Shown here in pieces: positions 35,385 to 47,960 of a DNA stretch of 64,000 nucleotides. Each line of letters starts with the position of its first letter. The stretch's first letter is position 1. The stretch spans positions 1-64,000 of the forward strand of contig JARHVA010003169.1 in assembly GCA_037957365.1 (NCBI GenBank). The letters are read 5' to 3'. The notes below the pieces were generated by a model that worked only from the letters and a program-made list of their open reading frames with translations, was not told the origin of the DNA and made no database searches. A program made the translations under genes and the position numbers. This DNA is from Torreya grandis (Eukaryota > Streptophyta > Pinopsida > Cupressales > Taxaceae).

Positions 35385-36655
35385 TTTTATTTTCCCTCCA
35401 TTTTGTTTTTGCATTTTGAAAATTTATTTTTATTAATATTTTTTTAAGCCTGTAAAAAAATAGCCTGTAGGGTGAGTAGTTAGTTGTTTGGAATCTCCTT
35501 ATCTTAGAAGTTTGTTTTTGTGCATTTTGGATAGATTGTTGTGCCCACCCTAGGTTTAAACACATTAACTATGTTAGGAACAATAGCTTTTTTTTGTATG
35601 CATTTGGATGTGTGTGTTAAAAGAAGAAAAACAGGGGATATGGTTTAAAGAAGAGGGAGAGCAGGGGGCGCAAGAGAAGAAGTTTTGCAATTGGCAGATG
35701 AACTAAGATGTAAGTCTTTTTATTTTATTAATAAAAATGTGTCACAAAAGATATTATTTTCCATATAATCTTCTAAATTGTTGTTGGCCATTCAAATTAT
35801 TGCTGGTTCATTTATCTTCTGCTAGGCGTTGTTATTTTGCTTCAAGTTCATTTTGATGGGTGTTGTTACTTTGACGGAAACATTTTAATTGTATTGGTTT
35901 TAAACATAATGCTTGGTGTTCCATGTTGGTTGGGCCATGACATTGTATTGTTTATACTATGTTGGGGCATTCAATAACTTAAAAACCAAACAGTAATACT
36001 CCTGTTTATTCATTCACCATATGTAACATTGTTGGACTATGTTTTGTACGAGATACATTGTTTGATCGGTTGGTTATTGTATTGCTGGGTATTTCAATAT
36101 TGGCTGGGTTACGTATGACTATGGAGTGATCCATTGTGTTAATTCAATTCTGAGCATTTTATTTTAAAAGAAAGAGTGTTTACTATTTGTTAGACCATAC
36201 GCTGAACATAAAACAGAACAATGTTTGGTTTGTCACAAAATATATAAATTGACGCCCTTGTGAGCTGACTTTGTTTAAGTGCAAATCAATGCTGAGTCAT
36301 TTCAAAAGTTGAACCACTTAAAATGTATTGATTTTCATTTTGTTTTGTTATTTCAATGTTGGAGAAGAAGCCCACTCTACTATTTTGATTTTCAAGAAAT
36401 CTTATGCTGTCAAAACAAAAATTACTCTGCTGCTTATTGGGAAATTGTGCGCTAAGTTAAGTAGGAAGAGTATTTTGGTCGTTTAAAAAAAAATATAATG
36501 TTTGTAAGACTTCAAACAACACTGTCCAGATTAGAAGTCAGATATATATATACATTTTAAGTTCTGTATGCTAGAGGGTTGGTGCTCATCATTATTTAGT
36601 ATATTTTTATTTAGGGATGAAAGGGATAATTGTCAAACCAAAAGAAAAGAAACTG
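35385..36655. mobile_element. Insert D, unclassified
   Basis: About 1.27 kb absent from the matching place in element B (between 44790 and 44850). Its composition differs from the host element, with G-rich and CpG-containing words such as 'gagcagggggcgcaagag' and poly-T runs. Short flanking matches (AGTTG near 35380-35384 and GGTTG at 36656-36660) hint at a target duplication but are weak. A solo LTR is possible (TGTTAGGAAC at about 35571 resembles a Ty1/copia LTR start), but no terminal repeat or protein was found. Confidence 0.45.
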
Positions 36656-36689
36656 GGTTGATCAAGGGGACTAAGACTTGTTAACAATA

Positions 36690-37880
36690 AAAAGGATGCA
36701 AATGCAATGCATTAAGAGGTTTTCATTATATTTTTCCATCAAGAGATGCCAAATGATATTCCCTAGATCCATATTTATGGGTGATAATATATGGTCCAAG
36801 CCAATTTGGAACAAACTTTCCTTGTTTTCTCTTTTCCAAATTAGTGATATGTTTATTTTCTTTTAAGAAAATGTTTCTAACATTAAATTCACATTATTTT
36901 AAATGTTTATTATAGGTGATCTTTATTCGTTCTTGATATACATGGAGATGATCAAGGGCAGTTGATCGATGCTCATCTAATAGCTCAAGCTAGGTTAATC
37001 ATTCTTGATATAAGTCATCGTCAAAAATGATATATTTAAGAGAGATGTGAAGGGAAGGAATATGAACCTCAAGGGCAAGTACAACTTCAACATCATAAAC
37101 TAGAGAGAAAGGGGTACCACTCGTGAGGGTTCAATACTAGTTTGATAACACCATAAGGCAAAGGGAACATGAAGATGTCAATTCTTTATGGCTTCATTAA
37201 TAATTTTAGTTAGGATTTTGATAAGAGTTTTATTGGATGCCTCAACCTATCCATTAGCTTGAGGATATTAAGGTGAGGAGAAGCTTAACTTAATGTTAAA
37301 AGATTCATAGAGATATTGAACCTTTTTATTTTTAAAATATTTTCCATTATTTGTGATGATATTATGAATAAACTCCATAATTTTATTTGAGTTGGTTGAG
37401 GTAAGAGGAATAACATCCACCCGTTTAGTGAAATATTCAGTGGCAGTAATGATAAATCCATGGCAATGAGAATATTTAGGATTGATTTAACTTATAAGAT
37501 CAATACTCACTGGGAAAATGGCCAAAGGTCTTGTGTTACCTATAATGCATGACTAGGGACATATGATAGATTGACATGATGTTGGCATTTTATGCATTTT
37601 TTACCATACTCACAAAAAAATTGATTTAAAGTTGGCCTATAATAACCTAATCATAGGATTCTCTTAGCAATGTTGCATCCACTAAAATGTCCACCATATG
37701 ACTTGTCATGAGCTTCTTTGATAGCAAGAGTAGCTTCATGATTTTGGAGATAATGAATAAGGATACCATAAAAACCATGCTTATATAGAAAACCCTTTAG
37801 TATGATAAAATGTGTGATGTGATGCTGAAAAGTTGTCTTGCCATTTTTGGTTAAATTTGGAGGAATAATCCCCCTCAATA
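36690..37880 (-). pseudogene. Integrase of element A
   Basis: Read from right to left. The zinc-binding part lies at 37878-37590, with LKGFLYKHGFYGILIHYLQN followed by EAHDKSYGGHFSG and CIKCQHH; the H-H-C-C ligands are intact. The core follows with an 'IDLIS' Asp, then EYFTKRVDVIPLTSTNS, ITNNGKYFKNK (the expected second catalytic Asp is Asn) and ANG-stop-VEASNKTL with the catalytic Glu retained (about 37260-37240). Stops and frameshifts are frequent. The C-terminus near 36900-36700 aligns with B at 45100-44880. Confidence 0.8.
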
Positions 37881-38070
37881 AATAATCAAATATCTATGTA
37901 TACCAAAGATACAATGGGTTTTCCTCTACATTATGGATGGAAATAAGATTAGTTTTGGTAAAATAAGGTTGATTAACCTTGTGGATGAGTATAAATAACT
38001 TTGATTCTTGAGATGAAGATGGGATAAATGAGGCCAAAGAGGCCATGGTATCCATAAACTTATTAGTTTA

Positions 38071-38405
38071 TCAGGGAGTGGTTTGGATAGCATAATGCTT
38101 GAAAGTAGTTAGTAGTTGACCATCCAAGGTCTTATATTTATGGAAAGTATCATTTTTACATTGATACGTTCCCTTTATTTGATTGACCACAAGATGGGAA
38201 TCACCATAAATATTAGGTGATTTAATAGCTAAGGCTAAAGTAGTTTGGAGATCTATGATCAAAGCCTCTTATTCATCCATATTATTGGTGCAGTTAAAAT
38301 CAAGCTTAAAATATAAAGATATAGGTGTTCCTTCTGGAGGGATTAGGATAATTCTAGCTCCCCTACCATGCTCACAATTGGATCCATCAAAGAATAGAGT
38401 CATTT
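38071..38405 (-). pseudogene. Archaeal-type RNase H of element A
   Basis: A second RNase H lies between the classical one and integrase. It begins with LFFDGSNCEHG (catalytic Asp present, about 38405-38375) and goes on through ILIPPEG, CTNNMDE and EALIIDLQTTLALAIKS to IYGDSHLVVNQIKGTYQCK (about 38205-38150). The EYEAL-like and DS-LV-NQ blocks are typical of the extra RNase H found in the Tat lineage. One stop falls just after MDE. Confidence 0.8.
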
Positions 38406-38589
38406 TATATTACGTATCTAATTTAGGCATGAAGGCTATGGACTCATTTAGGAATTCATAATTTATTGGTTTTTTATCAGTAAGAGGCTCCTCAGCAAGT
38501 TGATCAATAATGATCTGACCTTTAAATAATTTTTAGTGGATAAACTTAAGATCAAATTCTACCAAGAGCATAAGCCATTTGGCCATTCA

Positions 38590-38895
38590 CTGATTCTAAT
38601 ATGACTTTGAATTCATAAATTTTAGGGGATCTATGTTCATGATCATATAGGTTATGTGATCAAGTAGATAATGTTAAATCTTAGAAGATAAAAATACTAG
38701 AGCCAAGCATAATTTTTCTATATGTGCATAACATGCCTCGTATTCAATGAGAGTGTGAATTATATAATAAACCTCTTACTCTTTATGTTGCTCATTACAA
38801 TGGGAAAGAATGGCTTCTAGTGCATGATCTGTAGCTTAAATATACAAGAAGAAAGGTTACCCATCTTTGGGAGGAATGGGAGTTTGTGGTGAGAG
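38590..38895 (-). pseudogene. Classical RNase H of element A, cut by element B
   Basis: Starts at LSPQTPIPPKDG right at the edge of element B and continues PFFLYI, DHALEAILSH, YYIIHTLIEYEACYAHIEKL, LALVFLSSK and INIDPLKFMNSKSY-like blocks. It aligns residue by residue with B at 47098-46781. Upstream RT sequence resumes at 55214 on the far side of B. Confidence 0.8.
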
Positions 38896-40443
38896 TGTTT
38901 TAGTATTTTTTATGCTTTTTAATATGACTAATTAGCTACTAAAAACTAAGTAAATGCAAAGTTTAGAGTTACCTGGTGATGAAGGTTAGTTATTCATTGT
39001 TGATCAATATTTTTGAGAACTCTTTGGCTAGGGAGGAATGACGTGAAATTCACCACACTTAAACAAAAAATGGATTAATAGAAAAATGAGTGGGTTGCCT
39101 AGTAAGAAACTAGTTCTAAGAAGTAATATCCTCCCTTAGATGGATGTCAATGCATGTTCAACATTCAAGTTTATAAATAAATATGAAATTACAAAGATAT
39201 ATATGGATAAATAGACAATGCCAAAGATAATTTAATCTATAGCAAGATTAATTTGATCAAAGTAATTATCCCAAAATTCTGCAACTTCATTAACATCCTC
39301 TTAGATTACAGCCAATTGTTCATTAATGTATTCAAAATTAAATATAAAAGACACAATGTAATGTCCTAGTTCAAATGCAATGTCACTCTGATCAGAAAAT
39401 AGAGGTTGAGGGACTATGGGAAGATCAAAGATGCTAATAGAATCATGTACTAATTTGAGTAGGGTCATCTACATGAAAAGACAAATTTTAACAAACTAGA
39501 ATACAAATTTAATAGATACTAAAGATGCAAAACAAACTATTTAAGGCTAATTTTATAATTTGATAGGGATCGATGATGATCCTACGGGATCAACACTGAT
39601 TCTATAATATCGATGTCAATTTAGATGAATTGATGTTGATTATGTGTAAAAGTGTTGAACTATAAAACAAACTATAATGATGACCTAGAAAATTGATAAA
39701 ACAATCAAAACTGAATGTAAATAAAAACATAAAGATGCAAAAGATAAATAAAACTTAAAATATGAAGAAAATATTAACCTTGGATGGTTAAAATGTGTAG
39801 ATAAAGAGATGCCAAAATGAGGTAGATGGCCTTTAAAAATCATCTGATAATGTCACCAATCAAGTGTTCTTCAAAGTGGCAAGGTGATGGTAATGTCTAT
39901 ACATAGATTTGAGACTAGTTTAGATAGAATTTCATGATCAAAATGGCTTCCTTCCTTTCACATTCATTCTTCCCAAGCAATGGATGTTTTTTGAGTATTT
40001 ATGGATCAATGTTGATCCTAATGGATTGGCATCGATCATAGAGGATAATGTTGATCCACTTGATTTGGTAAAAAGCTAGCTAAGGCTATTTTGAAATGCA
40101 TACCAAACTTAATGAATATAAAACTAAGTTTTTACATGAATTTTTTTTTAGAGTAGGTTTTTAGGAGGGTTTTTGAGAGGCTATGTAATTTGTTTTTATT
40201 TTATTTTTATGGATTTTATGGTTAAGGGTGCTAAATAGTAATTAATAAAATTAATTGCCATGGGTAAATAGGGGTTAATTATTATTTAAATTCAATTCAA
40301 TTAACCTATGTGGTAAAGATAAATGGGAAAGTAAAATTTGATTATTTAAAATAATTACCCATGGTGGGCTATTATGTTAGAAATATCATAAATATGACCA
40401 CGCACAAGATAATACACAAGGGTGTATAAAACTAGAGTCTACA
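38896..40443 (-). repeat. Element B LTR, left (3' LTR in element orientation)
   Basis: Starts TGTTTTAGTATTTTTTATG and ends AGTCTACA. Closely similar to 53660-55213. It contains the GATC-rich words 'gggatcgatgatgatcc' (about 39566) and 'ggatcaatgttgatcc' (40003-40018). Confidence 0.9.
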
Positions 40444-40456
40444 TTTTTCTCTTTTT
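40444..40456 (-). other. Polypurine tract of element B
   Basis: AAAAAGAGAAAAA on the minus strand, next to the LTR start TGTAGACTC. It resembles the tract of element A in place and composition. Confidence 0.75.
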
Positions 40457-41735
40457 GTGGAGTGGTATGCAACAACATGCTATGAGACAAAAAAATATAA
40501 GGTGTCTAATGCCCCAAGTTTATTGTGAGAAGGTACCCCCCTTAAACCAAGTACTAGGAAGTAAAATGGAATGGATGACAGGTTTAAATAAGATAGAATG
40601 GATAACAAATGTGAGTGACGTGAAATGGACAAGTGAAAGCTAGCTAAGGACACACAAAAATGTGGATGGCCACAATGGAATTCCAAGTTTTCACTTAATG
40701 CAATAGAAAGTAATGCAGCCAACAATGTCTGAAAGATTAAATCAAGTAACAAAATGCCATAGCTAAAACAAGTGGGTGCAAGTAAAGGCTATCAAGAAAA
40801 CAAGAGATAGGAATAGAAAACCAAAGCATCTGGTGTGCATATGGTGTATGCATTACCTATAGACAAATGTTTTATAGAAAAAAAGATACCTTTGGAATCT
40901 TACAAGGGGCAAGATGCTGAAATAAAAAGGGTATGCCTTTAAGGAGATTGGGGAACTGACAAGGGGTCAAAATCCTCAAATCTAAAACGTAATAGAAGAC
41001 AAAAATGGGATAACTAAAGCAAAAGATATAAGATAGGGCTTGGGAACAAAATTGGGAGCATGCAAAATGATCCATAATAGCAAAAAATTAACAAGCCAAG
41101 ATGATTAATGTCGATCTATGAGGGATCAATGTCGATTCAAAATATTAGCATCGATCTTGGAGTGATTGATGTTGATTATGAGAAAAGTGATATATAGCCA
41201 TTTGACATGGAAAAAAGACTCATTTATCTATCAATGAAAATAAAAATCTGAGAGCCAAATTTGGTGTGTGTCAACCTTCCAAATGAACATGAGACATTAT
41301 GGAGATGAGCAAGAGTAGACGATGATGACAACAACTGCAATACAAGATAAGGGTTAAAAAAAATTATCAAAAATTTAGGAATTTATTTATTTTTGTTTGT
41401 TTTGTTATTTTTTTGTATTTATTTATTTTTTTAGCATAAAAAATTAGGTGTATTAGGAAAATTGGTGGGGGAAAGGGAGTTAAATTATATTTTTTTAATT
41501 ATATTTTTTTATTTTTTTGAGAAATATATGGCTTATGGGGGGAATTTTGAAGGTAACAAGAATTGACATTGATCCAAAATGGATCGACCATGATCTTTAG
41601 GGATAGATAACAATCGAAAAGGGATCGATCATGATCTATAGGATCATTGTTGATCCATATCAAATTAACATTGATCCTTAGAGGATTGATAAAAAAAATT
41701 AGGCTTTTGATTAACTAAAAAGATGATTTTGACAG
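40457..41735 (-). other. 3' internal non-coding region of element B
   Basis: Aligns in part with 23980-25120 of element A. It holds two clusters of GATC-containing words (41100-41180 and 41565-41690), including 'ggatcgatcatgatc'. T-rich runs lie at 41380-41520. No conserved frame. Confidence 0.55.
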
Positions 41736-43440
41736 GCTCAAGAGCTAATAATGATGAGGGATAGAGTCCCTCCATTGCTATTGAAACTGTGGGAGTTCAT
41801 GAGTGATGAGGACTGGGCACATCTTAAGGTAGTAAGATTTGGATTGATTCATCACTATCAATATTTCCATTTAGATATTAGCATGATGGTTACATTGATA
41901 GAGTAGTGGGATCATACCACTAACACATTTTGGCTTTTGATTACTGAGATGACCATTAATACTAAGGACATCCACTGCATTCTATAAGTATCAATTCTTA
42001 GTGCTTCAATATATATAATTGACAAGGTTGGATGAGCAGCAGCATTGGTATGCCTATATGATGAGTATTCTAGAGATATCAGATTCTTTATGGGGGGTTC
42101 TTCTAACCACTATATGATCAAGATCTTACAAAGAGACTAGTGTCAACCATGATGATTCTAGAAATAACATGTTATGTTCTACCTAACTCAAGGGGAGGAT
42201 GATTACTATGGAGACTATCAAGTGTGATAGTAAACATGGTAGAGTTTAGGATAGTGTTTTCTTGGGTGCCCACATTATTAGGGTAGATATATAGGGAGCT
42301 ATGGAGTTGGTTTACCAAATGCCACTCAGGGCTTGATATTACATCCATATTACATTGTTGGGTGTATGAGCACATCTATGTGATTCACCCTATGGGGACT
42401 CCATAGATTAGATTTGGGGAGATGGTGTATAATGTAGGATTCCTTTAATGGAAGGAAGACTTGATTGTACAACATACAGATAGATTAATATGAGATATGT
42501 TGCACTACAAACATGTCTTTAGTGAGTTATAGATATGGGACATTATTTGGAGGCCATATGTATACTTTCTATCATGGCCAAGTATAGTAGCATAGACAAG
42601 TGATGTGGCTAGAGAGATATGGGTTCATGGATGATAGCCAGATCACCTTAATATATTTTATTTTGATAGGATTCATTAGTAGTTTGGACTATTAAAAGAT
42701 ATTCTATTATCCCCATGTTTGTATAGGTAGGAGGATACAAAGTTAGACTAGTTGACACCTGATACTTCAATGATTTTGATGGGGCCATAGGAGGAACATG
42801 CAACAATTGATATAGATGACATGGGGTACATGGATGAATATGTAGCATGGTTTACAGGGGAGATTGTGAGGAGGTAGGATAGAGTAGTGAGGCCTTGATA
42901 GGAGATGGTATAAGATGTGGAGAGGGGAGAGGTAGAGTAGGAGGATTCAGACATATACATAGAGGAGGCACCAATATAGGATACCCCTACTTAGGAGCTA
43001 ATAGATATAGCTGTAGTTATGGCTAAGAAGGATACTCTAATGGCTCCGCTACAAGAGGTATAGGTAGCACATATCATATTATAGGGATAGCTTGCCACAT
43101 TGTAGAGCGATCTAAAGAACATGAGGGGTCAGATGGACCATGTTATATAGGAGCATGATGGCTATAGTGTAGATATTGAGTAGATGAGGTCTAACCTAGT
43201 TGACAAACCCACTCCAAACATTGTAGGATCTAGCACTACATCTCTAGATATAATACCACTTTAGTAGTATATATATTTGCTTGTAGAGATGTCATATTAT
43301 GAGAGGATAGTACAAAGGTAGCTATCTAATGTTCCTTAGTTTACTTCATGTGTCTGGCCACCATAAATCATAGAGGACTCATAGGAATATAGTTAGTTCA
43401 AGGAGTATAGCAAGCCAAGGAGGCGATGATGAGGGAGGTG
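41736..43440 (+). pseudogene. Antisense plant-mobile-domain-like ORF of element B
   Basis: On the strand opposite to pol, an almost clean stretch at about 41762-41985 reads VPPLLLKLWEFMSDEDWAHL, then FGLIHHYQYFHLD, MVTLIE-stop-WDHTTNTFWLL and ITEMTINTKDIHCIL. This fits the N-terminal half of the PMD: an L-W-x-R/x-F helix, then 'RWxxxTxTFH' and 'GEMTxTLxDV'. Later pieces include LGAHIIRVDI-stop-GAMELVY (about 42255-42310) and acidic sequence around 42920-42960. The C-terminal RQFG signature is not clear here, whereas A keeps it, so the two copies complement each other as evidence. Function in the element is unknown. Confidence 0.7.
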
Positions 43441-43540
43441 ACAGTATTCACCTTAGCAAGATCGGGTTCACCTAGTAGATTTATACTATATGGGCTGAGA
43501 GCCCCATTGTATTCATATTATGACATTTGTATAGACTTTG

Positions 43541-43573
<33 letters not shown>

Positions 43574-43589
43574 AAAAGAGAGAGAGATA
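43541..43589. repeat. (AT)n(GA)n microsatellite
   Basis: A run of AT dinucleotides passes into GA dinucleotides, broken once by 'aaaa'. It lies in the 3' region of element B just past the antisense ORF. Confidence 0.9.
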
Positions 43590-44870
43590 TTTATAGACAT
43601 TATATGTTTATTGATCATGTGCATTCATTTATAGATTTATTAATAGTTAGAGATATGTTATGCGTTCTAATTTTGATTATTATTATCATGTATGTTATGG
43701 ATGGGTTTTAGATTATGGATTATAGATGTTGGACATTATGTTTTTAATTTTGATTATTGTTATTATAAATATTGTGGATGGTTATGAGTTATTAATTATG
43801 GATTTTACATGCCCTAGATTATGGATGTTATATCATGAGTTGTGTTTATTAATAAATGGATTATGATTATGGATTATAGATGGCTTTTAATGTTTAAATG
43901 GTTTTATATTTATGGATTTTAGTGATTACATATCATGGATTTTCTTGGCATTTAATTGGACCATAACCAAAAGATAACCTCTTATATGCATGGCTTATGC
44001 ATCCTTTGCTAGATGATAATAGACTATGACAACCTAGGTTAGCCAAAACTTTAACCTTGGTCATTTATTATAATTGTATGCTTTCAATGGGATGGAGAAT
44101 AGATTGCCTTAGAGATAATTTATTTTCACCTCATATTTCAAAATTAGGATTTATCTTTTAGGAATCATTTTTATGCTAATGAGTAGACTGATCAATATGG
44201 GGAGTCTATAATTAGAAAGTTGATCAATATGGGAAGCTTTCTTGGGATATTAATTTTGATAATTTATTTTATTACTTTTGTTGCTTTTTTAGGGCTTTAA
44301 AATGACATAATTTGAAAACTATTCAATGCAGGAAGTTTTCTACTTGGTAGCCATCCTTTGAGGGAGTGGTCTACATTTTGATGTTTTTACACAACTATCC
44401 TTCAAGGGATTAGTCTATTATTTTGCCTTTTTGTTTGATTATAGCTGTCCTTTGAGGGATCAATCTCTTTATTTAGCCCATTTTGATACTTTCTCTTTTC
44501 ATTGATTTTAGATCCCAAATAAGGTAATGCAACATGGCATAAAAAGATAACTTAGGATGGCTTCCATGAATTCATCACATGAGATAATTATGTTATCTTA
44601 GGAAATTAATGGTTTTTAGGAAATAAGGGAAATGATGATCTCAAGTTTCTCCCATAATAGGTGAAACTTATCCATGAGACAATGCTATATATAGAGCCAA
44701 GGTATACATAGTCAAGGTTGAGGTTATAGTGACTATCGAATAACCACATAACTCTCATATCATTATTTGGTATTTTGAGATAAGGGAATATAACAAGATG
44801 CAAGATGAGCTAATAAAGATGAGCCAAGATATATCAACTATAGTAAAGACATAGATGCAATGCATTAAGA
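43590..44870 (-). other. Element B region between antisense ORF and integrase
   Basis: Non-coding. 43600-43950 is made of GATTATG/GGATTATAGAT-like words, as in A at 26990-27300. 44190-44510 matches A at 27600-27900 with repeated 'tcaagggattagtct' words. 44510-44850 matches A around 35093-35384 and 36610-36720. Confidence 0.55.
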
Positions 44871-46080
44871 GGTTCTCATTTTGGTTTACCATCAAGAGAA
44901 GCTAAAAGATATACCCCAGATCTGTATGTATGGGTTATGATGTATGGTCCAAGCCAATTAAGAGAAAATTTACCCCTTTTCCTTTGTTCCATATTAGTGA
45001 CATGTTGATTTTATTTAAGCACGAGATCTATAATGTTAAATTCATGCTCTCTTACATATTTATTATATGCTTATTTTAGTCATTCTTGATGTATATGAAG
45101 GTGATCAAGGGCTAATGCACGATGCTCATCTAAGATTTCAAGTTGGGATAAATGCTCCTAACAAAAACCCTCATCAAAAATAATGTCTTTAAGGGAGATG
45201 TGAAGGGAAGGGATTTGGACTTTTAATGGAAGTACATATTTTGAACCATAGATTAAAGAAAATGGAGAAGCACCTATACGGGTTTGAATACTAGTTTGAT
45301 ATGCTCACAAGGTAAAATAGATATGAAGATGTCAATCCTTATTAACTTCATTAACAACTTTGGTTAGGATTTTGACCATAGTTTTATTAGACACTTCTAC
45401 TTGACCATTAGCCTAAGGATAATAGGGCGAGGAAAAACTCAATTTAATTTTAAATGAATCGCATAACACTTGGACTTTTTATTTTTTAAATATTTTCCAT
45501 TATATATTATTATTTTATATAGAACTCTAAAATGGAAAATAATGTGTTGGTGGATAAACTCCACAATCTTTTCTGCCTTAGTCGAGATAAATGGCATAGC
45601 TTCCACCCACTTAGTGAAGTATTATGTGGTGGTGATAATAAAGCTATTATGTTGGGAGAATTTAGGATTGATTTTCCCTATAAGATTGAGCCCCCACTGG
45701 GATAATGGATAGAAGTCCCTTGATACCTACAAATCTTTACTAGGGACATGGGATAATTCTACATGTTACTGATATTTTACACACCTCTTAATGTATGTGT
45801 AACAATCTTGATTTAGAGTGAGCCAATAGTAACCTAGAAATAATATCTTCTTAGCAATTGTGTGGCCATTAAAATGTCTATCACATGACCCATCATGGAC
45901 TTCCTACATGGCTAGGGTAGCTTCATGATTTTGGAGACAACAAAGAAGAATACCATCAAATCCATGCTTATAGAAAACACCCCCTAGTATGATATATTAG
46001 GTAGATTTATATTGGAAGATACATCTAGCACCTTTGGATAGATGGGGAAGAGATAATCCTATAAAAAAATAAGTAAAAAT
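44871..46080 (-). pseudogene. Integrase of element B
   Basis: The zinc-binding part (about 46000-45790) reads GGVFYKHGFDGIL, then LQNHEATLAM, a stop, EVHDGSCDRHFNGHTIAKKI and CVKYQ. The second Cys of the C-x2-C pair has become Tyr. The core shows WGLNLIGKINPKF, YFTKWVEAMPFISTK and YNGKYLKNKKS. The order matches integrase of element A at 37880-36690. A short extra segment at about 45490-45545 is bounded by inverted 'attttccatt'/'aatggaaaat' and splits the core. Many stops. Confidence 0.78.
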
Positions 46081-46329
46081 TTGTGCATACCATGGCTCCT
46101 TTGGGTTTTCCTCGATATTATTGGTGGATGGAAATCAATCCTTGTGTAGGAAGGCTAATTAACTTGATGGATAAGGATAAATAATTTGGACTCCTAAGAC
46201 AAGGATGGGATAAAAGAAGCAAGAGACAACATAATATCAGTAAATTTATTCATTAATCTAGGGGTATCTTGGAAATCATAACATTCTAAGGTGGATAAAA
46301 GTTGATAGCGAACATTTTATATCTCTGAA

Positions 46330-46590
46330 GGACAGCATTCTTGCATTGATATACACTGGTAGTTTGATTGACCACTAGCTAATAATCACCATAGATATTA
46401 ATGGACCTAACTCCTAATGCAAGTGCAGTTTGGAGCCCTATAATCAATGCTTCATACTCAACCGTATTATTGGTGCAATCAAAGTCTAACTTAAAAGACA
46501 AAGGCATGAGAATACCTTGAGGGGGGATTAATATAATTCCCACACTGCCTCCTCTTTCACATTTAGACCCATTAAAGAATAGATTCATTT
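46330..46590 (-). pseudogene. Archaeal-type RNase H of element B
   Basis: Starts MNLFFNGSKCERGGSVGIIL (46588 leftwards), in which the first catalytic Asp is Asn. It continues IPPQGILMPLSFKLDF, CTNNTVEYEALIIGLQTALAL and INIYGDY-stop-LVVNQ. It matches A at 38405-38071. Together with the classical RNase H next to it, this dual arrangement supports a Tat assignment. Confidence 0.82.
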
Positions 46591-46780
46591 GATATTATGG
46601 GATTAATTAGGAAGTGGATGTGATAGATTCATCAGGGAATTCATAATTGATTGGTTGATTATCACTAAGAGGTGCCTCAACTAGTTGATCAACAAGAATC
46701 TACCCTTTAAAAAAAAATTGGTGGAGAAATTCTAGATCAAACTTAGCTAGAAGCATAATCCATCTAGCCATCCATTGATT

Positions 46781-47098
46781 CTAGTAAGTCTTAGAATGCA
46801 TGAACTTAAGGGGATCAATAATCATAATTATGTACATCTTATGGTTAAGCAGGTAATGACAAAATTTAGAGGCTATAAAGACTAATGATAAGCATATTTT
46901 TTGACTATGTGGATAATGTGTTTCATATTCTACGAGGGTACAACATAAATAATAAATAGCTTGCTCTTTATGATGCTCATCTTGATGGGAAAGCATAACA
47001 TATAGAGCATGATCTATGACCAAGATATAAAGGAAGAAAGGTTTCCCTTCCTTAGGTGGAATGAGGACAGGAGGTGATAAAAGATAGTCTTTGAGCAC
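46781..47098 (-). pseudogene. Classical RNase H of element B
   Basis: An open frame of 105 codons: LSPPVLIPPKEGKPFFLYIL, then HEDEHHKEQ-like and YYLCCTLVEYETHYPHSQKI, then CHYLLNHKMYIIMIIDPLKF. The order matches retroviral-type RNase H after RT. The first catalytic Asp (usually in a 'D-A-S' block) is not obvious in this lineage. It is intact in frame but its neighbours are broken. Confidence 0.8.
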
Positions 47099-47100
47099 AT

Positions 47101-47960
47101 TAAAGGCTTCTTGACAATGAGAATCCCATATAAAGTGACTATCCTTCTTTAATATATGGTGGAAAGGTTAACATCAATCAAAGAGCTAGGAAATAAAATG
47201 ATGAATAGACTAGAGCTTACCTTGTAAACTGTGAAGTTGCTTAAGGTTGGATGGAGGAGGCATCTCTAAAATAGCCTTGATTTTAGTGGGATCCACTTTT
47301 ATTCCATGAATATAAACAATGAAACCTAGGAGTTTACCCATCAAGATGATAAAAATGCACTTTTTTAGATTTAGACACACACGATACTGGAGTAGATGAT
47401 CAAAAATAATCCTAAGTATAGATAAGTGATCTTTGTAAAATTTTGACTTCCCAAAGAGATCATCTACATAGTCTTCAATATTTTTTTGGATTATGTCATG
47501 AAATATATAATTCATGGCTCAATGATAGGTGGCTCCTACGTTCTGTAGGCCAAAAGGCATAACATGGTAGCAAAAGGTCCCCCAAGGAGTAATAAATGTA
47601 GTTTTATGTTGATCTTCTAGTGTAATAAGTATTTGATTATAACCAAAAAAACCATCCATAAGAGACAAAATTTCATGGCTAACAGTCAAATCCACTAATT
47701 ATTCAATGTTAGGGAGAGGAAAATCATCTTTCAGACATGCAAGATTCAAATCCTAAAATTTTGTACAAATATGAAGTCCCTTGTAGGCTCAGTGACCAGA
47801 ATGATGTTGGACATCCACTAAGGATAATCAATGGGTTAAATAAAGTTAGTAAATAAAAGGCATTTCAGTTCCTCTTTTACTAAGAATGTGATAGGAGGAT
47901 GTATTTTATAGAGTTTTTAATTCATCAGTTTAGTATCAGGAAAGGTAATAATGTTATGGA
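47101..47960 (-). pseudogene. Reverse transcriptase of element B
   Basis: Readable from about 47700 leftwards: LSLMDGFFGYNQILITLEDQ, FITPWGTFCYHVMPFGLQN, then MNYIFHDIIQKNIEDYVDDL with the YVDD catalytic box at about 47470-47459. VCLNLKKCIF, LLGFIVYIHGIKVDPTKIKA and LKQLHSLQGKL complete the thumb. The N-terminal part (47960-47720) is shifted and stopped. It aligns with A at 55960-55214. Confidence 0.88.
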
